Made by a program: the position numbers and the translations under genes. Below, piece by piece: positions 56,525-64,000 of a stretch of DNA of 64,000 nt. Origin of the DNA: Girardinichthys multiradiatus. Its lineage: Eukaryota; Chordata; Actinopteri; Cyprinodontiformes; Goodeidae. The stretch covers positions 44,435,363-44,499,362 of the forward strand of contig NC_061812.1 in NCBI RefSeq assembly GCF_021462225.1, written 5' to 3'. The notes under the pieces were generated by a model. It was not told the DNA's origin. It did no database searches and worked only from the letters and a program-made list of their open reading frames with translations. Position 1 is the stretch's first letter; every line of letters starts with the position of its first letter.

Positions 56525-57402
56525 TATAACAACAAAGTTTCTGTTTAACCATCAAAGTTTGGAGTATCAGTGCCTGCCACTTAAAGGAAGAAAACTGAAG
56601 ATGAAGTCGTATTTCCTTCAAGAAACCACTCGTTACCAGAAGAAACATCTCTATCAGGTGCATGGATGAGTCTCCGTCTTCAAAGCCTCTCCAAACTCAC
56701 TAGTCTCAGCATCAGGGAAAGACAGGTTGAGTTGATTGATTCATTTCTATTATTGAAATTATTATGTGTTGCCGAATTTAAGCTGTTACTGACCCCTGCA
56801 AAAGCGTTACTAATTAAAGAAAGCATATAAAATTCTAGTTAAATCGTGGACATTCAATTAATTGAGTCACAGTATTTTTGATTTTTCATTGGTGGTAAAA
56901 AATCTTGTTGCCTGGTTCTAAGAATTTTTAGGAGGTTTTTATAGGTTGCCTTAGCCAAGTTTGTTAAAACAGCGCCCTTGGGGCTCATGCCGTGCCACTA
57001 AAATTAACCTAGCCCATATACCAAGAGCCAGTTGTAATATTAGGGAATGAGCAGCCGTGAACAAAAGTGACTGTTAAAGTGTGAATGACTGCGGTGGGCT
57101 ACTCAGTCGTCCAGACCTCCGGTAGAAGAAGAGGCTAGGCGAGGCTAGGCGAGTCATTTCCTGACATCTGCTTAAACAGAACTTTCAGTAAACCTGCTTA
57201 GTAAGATTTTCAGGTTTAGGGAAGTCCGGACCTGTTGGATGGAGAGCTGGATTGAGCAATCCCCTTAGAAATAGGAAAGTAGGAGGGAGGGGTTAGCTCA
57301 TTGGACAACAAAAGATGCTACTACATTAGCTAGTGAAATGGTTAGGTTCAGAGTAAACTTAGATGTGGCTGTGCCATTTCTGTACAAAACCTGAACCCAA
57401 CA

Positions 57403-59045
57403 AACACATTGTAAAAGCAGGTCAAATAAATTTTTAAAATACTATCAGAGTATCCATAAAAAGCTTAAAAACATACAGTCTCTTTGGTGTTAAAAATCAA
57501 ACGCTCAGTTGTGAAGGAGGCCCAATTTTTAGTGATGTTCGCCTCTTGTTGGACACAATGTATTTTTTGTTTTTTTTATTCAGTGTTTCCAACAAAGCTG
57601 ACTGACCTGAATCCCTGACTGCTACTCACTTTTTGGAGGATGTTGAATAAATAATGAAATACCATCACAAATAATGAGAAACCATTTTTAGGATGCTGGG
57701 TATCATCTCAGTATATTCAGTGTTTTTCCTCCTACATGTTTGTACACCACAGTAGCAGCTTGACAGCTGTTTATATGCCCTTCCTCTATTATACAAATAA
57801 TGACAAATAGTATTAAAGTGCAATGCCATTTACTGGAATTATTTTTTTACGATATGACAACCCCTTTTGAAATTATAGTAGGGCTGTGAAGAACAGCCAA
57901 ACAGGCCTGTGAAAGCAGGAGATGGAGATTTACATCAGTGACTATTGATATGGGCAATATGGCTCTCAACCCAGGGCACCACTTTTTGATGAGGTGGCAC
58001 AGAGAACACAGAAAGGAAAAAAGTTATCTATTTTGTGCTAAAGGGCTATTTCATTGTTTTTAAGGAACTGTAAATCTGTTGTCATCTTTAGTGCAAATTG
58101 CTAAATAAACTGGGTTATTTTACTAAGACGTTATTACAGCATGTTGCTAAAACTGGTATGATGGTATTATGATCCTCATAATGATTGAAATATCATTGGT
58201 AATATTAGTTGCACTGGATATAACCATTATGATAGTGTGCTTAGTCTACTTCAATGACCTTTGCAAGATATTTCTGTCCATGGTGTGTTCTCAAAGCCTT
58301 TCACGTATGTCCATGATTTACTATCTTGAACAGATTTTCTATTCTATTCTCTTCATTCTATTCTACATTAATCCGTTCTTTAGCTTCAAATTCCACTTGT
58401 ACTCCCCAAGGATGTGGAACTTAACTTTTTAACAAAAGCATATGCAAATGACCTTTTTACTAAATCACTTTTAATTTTTACATAAAACATGATGCAAAAA
58501 ATGTTGACTAGCAATTTTATAGAGAAAAGAAAACATTTACAGTTAAAACCTAATCTCAGCTTTAATAGATCTTGTTTAAATACCATTTACCATTAGCTTT
58601 GTTAATCAGAAAATAGGTAAGGTCCCTTAGCTGTTTGAACTACTTTAAGCACTGGACATGCTGAGGTGAGTAAATCGTTGTCAGTGCAGACAGAGAGCAT
58701 GTATAGTGTATCATGAAATTAAGTAATGTTAATATTGGGCCATTTGCCCCAACATCTGAGCAGCATTGCATGGTTAATTCAGTGTTGCATATGTGCACAT
58801 ACCATCTCAAAGTAGACGGTTTAATATTTTTTAACATGTCCAAAAATCTCCAGAAATCTATAACAACCTGGCTTACTGGAGGTTGCGAGTCCTACTTTGA
58901 CTCTACATCCTACAATCCTACAAAAGCATTGTTCTTGTTTGCCCACAGCTGTTTTAAAAAGTGGGTAACTGTCCTTTGAAAAGCAAGGTTTCAGTAAATT
59001 ATAAATGGCGACATAAAAAAGAATTATTTAACTTTAATGTACCTT
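57403..59045. other. no recognised feature
   Basis: AT-rich. An 87-residue hydrophobic frame at 58169-58432 has no motif and is probably chance. Confidence 0.5.
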
Positions 59046-59049
59046 CAAT

Positions 59050-59790
59050 AGAAAAACACACAAACAGTACATACTAACAAAACCTCTAAAGAAAACAACC
59101 AGGCCTGGTCAAAATCTCCCAAAACCTTGTGAAAGAATTTGGAATGGAATGAAAGACTTAAGCTTCTGGACCAAAATTCCAAAATAAATTATTGGCACGA
59201 ACAGTAACGTTCATCACCAAAGAAACATGGTGTTCCTCTAGAGTCAGTTTTCAAATGTAAGTGGAGTTCATGTCAAGGAGGTGGATAATGTTATGAACAA
59301 TTTCAAACACCAGACAGTTTTTCCCAAAACCTTTGGATTTCTGCTAGAAAGCTAAAGATGAGGAGGGATTTTATTTTTTAGCATCACAGTGAGTCCAACC
59401 ATACATCCAAATCAGCAAAAGCATGGTTTCACAAGAGTAAAATTAAAGTTTTGAAATACCTCAGCCAGAACTCAATGTGACACAAAATCTGGAGGTTTAA
59501 ATGAAAACAGCTGTGGACAAGAGATGTCTTTGCAATCTGTGAGATTTGGAGAATTTTTGCAAGGTAGGCAAATATATCTGTATATGGAACGCTGATAAAC
59601 CTTTTTGGAGTGCACAATAGGCACCCAGGTTAATGGATCTTTATTAATTCAAATTTTAACCAGATTTCATTCTGGAATGAACAGGATCTGTCACATTTAA
59701 GTTAGGAAAATATGTGCTTTTTAATTCGGGACAAGTTTGTTTAGGTAAAAAAAGGGCTTCTAACAGGGGTGTTTACACTTTTAAGATCTG
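59050..59790 (+). pseudogene. Tc1 family G relic
   Basis: Decayed plus-strand coding sequence. GCTAGAAAGCTAAAGATGAG, CATACATCCAAATCAGCAAA and AGCATGGTTTCACAAGAGTA translate as TSKSAKAWFHKSKIKVLKYL, the segment between the second catalytic residue and the P-D-L-N-P motif. CAAGAGATGTCTTTGCAATC and ATTTTTGCAAGGTAGGCAAA follow the expected C-terminal part. The catalytic residues are not legible. There are many stops. Confidence 0.6.
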
Positions 59791-61850
59791 CTGTATTCCT
59801 TCTTGACCTTTTTTCCACTTTGGATTCCCAAGTTCATTCATTCATTTTACACTAATGTATCAAGTTTTGACGTAGCTTTCAGACCTGCAAAATCACAGGT
59901 AGTAAAATGCAAGGTACTTATCTACAAAAATAGTTGTGGTCATAAGACAAGACTGGGAAGGATTCTGAATCCAGGAGGTTGATTGGTGTCTAGAAAAGAA
60001 AAGAGCTGTTAAAAAAGGCGAGGAATTTAACTGATCAAAGATTATGAATTAATGGAAGTAAAGAGCTACGTTTATGGTTTTGGGGTTTGTATAAGGTGTT
60101 GCAGGAAGAGTGAAGATCCAGGTGGTTAGTGTTGAAGGAAAGATAGCGGAGCAGTTTTTGTGTTCCAGAAAAGCTTTGTCGAGAACTTGGGCAGGTGAAT
60201 TTCTTGACTCTATAGGCAGAGTGAGCGCAGAGCTGGAGAGAGGGCAGGTTGAGGCAAGTCAGTGCTGCACTAGACGATCGAGGAGCGAAGGACATTTCAG
60301 GAGGTATCTGTTACAGAGTAGTTTACAGGAAAAATCGAGGACCAGTAGAGTGACTTCACGCTGAGAGCACAGAGTGCACAAAGGTAAACTGGGCTAAGGT
60401 AAGCAATCACAAAGAATTTCAGAAAATATCAGGAACTGCTAAAGAGAAAAGTAAACATGAACTCCAGGGTCTTGGGTATACCAACAAAGTTGATCAGCAG
60501 GTGAAGAATGATTGTCCTGCAGCTGCATATATTCTCACCAGGCTGATGAGTGTTTTTGCAGACAGGTCTGCTGTCTGCCATTGGTTAGTCACGCACTCCA
60601 GCAAAGTTCTTATGTTCAAGGAAAGGAACTCACACATGCACAGAAAAAACAGACTAAAACACCAGGATCATGACACGATTTATCTTATTTAGATTTGGCT
60701 TATTTGGAGTCAGACTTGAAAAACCAGTAAAAATATAAGGTACTGTATTTGTTTTCCTGCCATGTTAGAAATGGGACAATAATGAAAAAAACAGGAATAG
60801 AAATAATTAATTTTGTCCTTCACAGCAAAACTTTAGATATTATTACAGAAAATGATTGTCTGACAGAGATTAATGTTTTTTTTTTTGTTGTTGTTGTAAG
60901 GATTTCACATTTATGAGTCTTGAACTGAGATTTATACTCCCTTAGGTAATTGTTGGCATTTTCCTCTGTTGCACTACAAACTAGACTTGTATTGCACCCT
61001 AACACAGAGGAGAAGTAAAGCGAAGCTTCTGTAGAAATATCACATATTAATAAAAGTGTCTTATCCAGGGATTATATCACAAAAATGCGAGACTTTCAGT
61101 TGCATGTTGTTAACCAGGAAGCGAAAAAACCTCTCAGGAAGAATAAAAAAATTGAGAAGGCACACATGGTCTTTTCTGCAGATGTTGATATTTTCAGATG
61201 TACTGCAAGTGCTTCTGATAGAGAACCAATGGCAGCAGTTATCTGAATTCGCCAGGAAGGAAGGATCATGAGGACGCTAATTAGTATAATTCACTCCACT
61301 GCCGAGCACAATTACCAGCTTGGTTTCACATCTGAGCAGGCTGTTACAGATGCCTTTCTTTACCTGCGCAACTTTGAATGTCAGGCCTGAGCTATGAAGA
61401 TGTTCCCGCTGTTCCGTCACGGTCGCCTCTGCCAAGCTGGGGCCTTGGCTGCTTGGCAGCAAGCCACCCCACAAACTACTTGCCAGAGAAACTGTGTCGT
61501 GCTCCCGCTCGGATCAGTTTGTAGACATGAAACACAGGGAATGATCCATTCTGTTTGAAAGCTTTCTGGCAGGAATCTGAGTGGCTGTCACACAAACTTA
61601 AGAAAATATTTGCTGTCAAAAGTGAGATATTATATATGGGCTCATTGTTTCCTCTGACTGCAGCCTGTTTAAGCTGTCTACATATTCGACAAACAATTCC
61701 TAAAAAACTCTAAAATGTTCTTTATTCATCTTTTACCTGCTGCATTTATATATAATTTCCATATATTTTTTCTTTATCTTTTTAACTGTCTCTTCGGCGT
61801 TTTTATTTATCCATCTTTCTGTCTCTCTTTCACGTCGTTTATCTGTTTCC
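59791..61850. other. no gene; weak retroelement-like end near 60674
   Basis: GGATCATGACA at 60666-60676 is, on the minus strand, the TGTCATGATC start also found at 20367, so the region to its left may be an LTR or similar repeat. The rest shows nothing I can name. Confidence 0.35.
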
Positions 61851-62838
61851 AGAGCCACGGTATCCAGGGTAATGTCAGCATACCACCAAGAAGGACGAAC
61901 CACATCCAACAGGATTAACTGTGGACGCAAGAGGAAGCTGTCTGAAAGGGATGTTCGGGTGCTAACCCGGATTGTATCCAAAAAACATAAAACCACGGCT
62001 GCCCAAATCACGGCAGAATTAAATGTGCACCTCAACTCTCCTGTTTCCACCAGAACTGTCCGTCGGGAACTCCACAGGGTCAATATACACGGCCGGGCTG
62101 CTTTAGCCAAACCTTTGGTCACTCATGCCAATGCCAAGCGTTGGTTTCAATGGTGCAAGGAGTGCAAATCTTGGGATGTGGACAATGTGAAACATGTATT
62201 GTTCTCTGATGAGTCCACCTTTACTGTTTTCCCCACATCCGGGAGAGTTACGGTGTGGAGAAGCCCCAAAGAAGCGTACCACCCAGACTGTTGCATGCCC
62301 AGAGTGAAGCATAGGGGTGGATCAGTGACGGTTTGGGCAGCCATATCATGGCATTCCCTTGGCCCAATACTTGTGCTAAATGGGCGCGTCACTGCCAAGG
62401 ACTACCGAACCATTCTTGAGGACCATGTGCATCCAATCGTTCAAACATTGTATCCTGAAGGCGGTGCCGTGTATCAGAATGACAATGCACCAATACACAC
62501 AGCAAGACTGGTGAAAGATTGGTTTGATGAACATGAAAGTGAAGTTGAACATCTCCCATGGCCTGCACAGTCACCAGATCTAAATATTATTGAGCCACTT
62601 TGGGGTGTTTTGGAGGAGCGAGTCAGGAAACGTTTTCCTCCACCAGTATCACGTAGTGACCTGGCCACTATCCTGCAAGAGGAATGGCTTAAAATCCCTC
62701 TGACCACTGTGCAGGACTTTTATATGTCATTCCAAAGACGAATTGACGCTGAATTGGCTGCAAAAGGAGGTCCTACACCATACTAATAAATTATTGTGGT
62801 CTAAAACCAGGTGTTTCAGTTTCATTGTCCAACCCCTG
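61851..62838 (+). mobile_element. Tc1/mariner family C copy 3, left end missing
   Basis: The right terminal repeat, complement of CAGGGGTTGGACAATGAAAC, ends at 62838 followed by TA. Homology starts abruptly near 61851 inside the first HTH of the gene, so the left repeat and about the first 38 codons are gone. Confidence 0.88.
61872..62786 (+). CDS. family C transposase, 5'-truncated, 304-residue open frame
   Basis: Open from the M of VMSAYHQEGR to GGPTPY. The truncation removes the first half of the HTH domain (compare copy 1 from 12779), and the codons just upstream of this ATG still read RATVSRV. Second HTH part near 55-75 (SPVSTRTVRRELHRVNIHGR). Catalytic triad D113 (LFSDEST), D204 (YQNDNAP), E241 (NIIEPLW), with 36 residues between the last two. 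That is the spacing described for the DD36E/Incomer group. All catalytic residues are intact. Without the start of the DNA-binding domain and the left repeat it is not expected to work as a transposon, and the ATG is an internal methionine. Whether it is transcribed is unknown. Confidence 0.8.
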   Translation: MSAYHQEGRTTSNRINCGRKRKLSERDVRVLTRIVSKKHKTTAAQITAELNVHLNSPVSTRTVRRELHRVNIHGRAALAKPLVTHANAKRWFQWCKECKSWDVDNVKHVLFSDESTFTVFPTSGRVTVWRSPKEAYHPDCCMPRVKHRGGSVTVWAAISWHSLGPILVLNGRVTAKDYRTILEDHVHPIVQTLYPEGGAVYQNDNAPIHTARLVKDWFDEHESEVEHLPWPAQSPDLNIIEPLWGVLEERVRKRFPPPVSRSDLATILQEEWLKIPLTTVQDFYMSFQRRIDAELAAKGGPTPY

Positions 62839-62846
62839 TATCTGTA

Positions 62847-62905
<59 letters not shown>
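62839..62905. repeat. (TCTG)n microsatellite
   Basis: About 15 TCTG units, directly adjoining the TA at the end of family C copy 3. Confidence 0.95.
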
Positions 62906-62906
<1 letters not shown>

Positions 62907-64000
62907 ATGTATGTATTTAATTACAAAGATTATTTCACCTCCGACAGCCCAGCCAGATCAGAACCTTTTATTCGGTGGTGACTGGACTTTCGCTGCGAGT
63001 CAGGGGCAGGCCATGAAACACTTGGGCTATTTTGTGTAGCCCAGGAGTAGGAGAGTTACCACTGCTGCTACTCGCAGGAGAGGAAGTGTTGCCATCAAAA
63101 CAAAATTCTGCAGATATTCTTGCCTGCTTTCCAAGTTTTAGCGGCATGTTTTTCTGTGCACTCTCTGTCCGCTGTTGGGAGCGGGTGTTCACCTGTGTGC
63201 GATAGCACGTGACTCAGTGTGTCACACTGAGTATGTGAAGTATGTTTTCTTCCAGCTTTTGTCAAGTTTGGCCATAGAAAGTAAAGTAGCAATGACACAG
63301 GGACAGAAATCGCTCACAACGTGATCTCATGAAATGAAAGAAATCAACTGTGAAAATGTACTATTACTACATTGTTAGTAGGATGGAGCGCCCCCCTTGC
63401 ATAATGGTAAAGGAAATGCTGCCCTCAGTCAAATGAGTTTAGGTCAAATTAAACATAAAGATAACTCTGCTGCTGTGAAAGTGAATAAGTAATCTAAATA
63501 CAATACAATACAAAATCAAAATAAACAACAAACCGGCTTTTGTTATAGCAGAAACTGGAGCTCTTTTAAACAAGTCCCCAATAAACATTTAAACCTAAAA
63601 AATCAGCAACAGTTAATTTAACAAAAACAATATTTAGGCTCACTTCATAATTTTTACTTTGTTTTCATCGTTTAATGGGTTTTGATGAGGCACATGAGAT
63701 TGCTTGTCCTTGATAAGCTTTGATAGATCGGCAGAGTGGAAACAGCTGTTACTTTTCTTTCTCTCTAGGTAGCGGAGTGTCTTGCAGGTGAACTGCAATG
63801 ACACCCCTGCTCTAGTCCTTCCCACCTGCAGTTGCGCTTTTTTGTGCTTGTGGTTGATAAAAGCTTGGTGGATTCTGCACCTAGGTCCTAATAAAGCATC
63901 ACACATCCAAGAACTATCCCTACCAACTGATGATATTTACCCATCATCTTGGAAATAAAATATTAAATGTTTCCACGTACCCCAGGCAAAGTGCTCACGT
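62906..64000. other. no recognised feature
   Basis: No motif, RNA or repeat boundary that I can support. Confidence 0.5.

Larger units (their letters stand above)
54278..57402. repeat. possible third type of LTR around Tc1 A3
   Basis: Outer words TGTAAAG (54278) and CCCAACA (57402) match the plus-strand edges of the LTR at 45286. After removing Tc1 A3, about 1.5 kb remains, the same size as that LTR, but I see no internal homology. A TATAAAG word is at 54575. No target duplication. Low-confidence inference. Confidence 0.3.

Noticed and set aside
58169..58432. Hydrophobic 87-residue frame as a membrane protein
   Set aside because: AT-rich sequence gives hydrophobic codons by chance. No start context, homologous word or conserved neighbour.
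62838..62905. Direct repeats as a CRISPR array
   Set aside because: Simple (TCTG)n microsatellite with no spacers, in a vertebrate-type sequence.
1..64000. A bacterial or phage origin for the window
   Set aside because: SINEs, LINEs, Tc1, hAT and LTR elements with eukaryotic signals, and no operons or ribosome-binding sites.

Overview
This window looks like repeat-rich, gene-free DNA from a teleost fish nuclear genome. The evidence is the mix of families: many Tc1/mariner elements of the kinds common in fish, a hAT element, tRNA-derived SINEs with a (TGGA)n-type tail, CR1/Rex-like and other APE-RT LINEs, a Ty3/Gypsy remnant with fish-type Pol words, solo LTRs and an endogenous retrovirus relic. 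The flavour is percomorph, perhaps cyprinodontiform, but I cannot fix the species. I found no host protein-coding exon, rRNA gene, functional tRNA gene or CRISPR array. Every recognisable coding segment belongs to a mobile element.

Layout. At 1-5600 there are two decayed Tc1 relics, a probable LTR and a SINE with a perfect 12-bp target duplication. At 5636-9502 a Tc1 relic (family B) is split by a complete 2,989-bp hAT element with an exact 8-bp target duplication. At 10486-13020 a second family B relic carries a retroelement-like insert (with a perfect 24-bp hairpin) and a family C Tc1. At 14183-15064 lies a large foldback: two arms of about 405 bp around a 65-bp spacer. At 16179-19547 a solo LTR of about 1.5 kb contains a SINE, which in turn contains a 1.6-kb Tc1 element (A1) with an open transposase frame. 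A further family C fragment is at 22557. At 26686-27700 a SINE is split by an MITE that holds telomere-like repeats.

Second half. Tc1 copy A2 (frameshifted) is at 28271-29888. A SINE split by a 943-bp solo LTR with a GTACC duplication is at 29944-31190. A nearly full-length dead LINE is at 31993-34858. A retroviral gag-protease relic, a 296-bp tandem repeat and a retroviral LTR occupy 36063-38973. A LINE fragment split by a hAT MITE is at 39598-40530, and a Tc1 (family F) inside a LINE-type tail at 41105-42835. A second, inverted copy of the 1.5-kb LTR (45286-47171) sits inside a Tc1 relic and carries its own SINE. A Gypsy remnant with integrase upstream of reverse transcriptase lies inside a Tc1 relic at 49970-51400, followed by a Rex1-like LINE fragment. 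Tc1 copy A3 (54915-56524) has an intact 334-residue transposase and 200-bp terminal repeats. Decayed Tc1 family G is at 59050-59790, and a 5'-truncated family C copy with a 304-residue frame is at 61851-62838.

How the parts relate. There is no pathway here. The history is one of repeated nested insertion, and the target duplications allow relative dating: Tc1 family B is older than the hAT and family C insertions, and the 1.5-kb LTR is older than the SINEs, which are older than Tc1 family A. The only elements that look close to functional are A3 and, less so, A1. The most unusual structures are the foldback with mirrored CTCF-like motifs, the integrase-first Gypsy fragment, and the three-level nest at 16179-19547.
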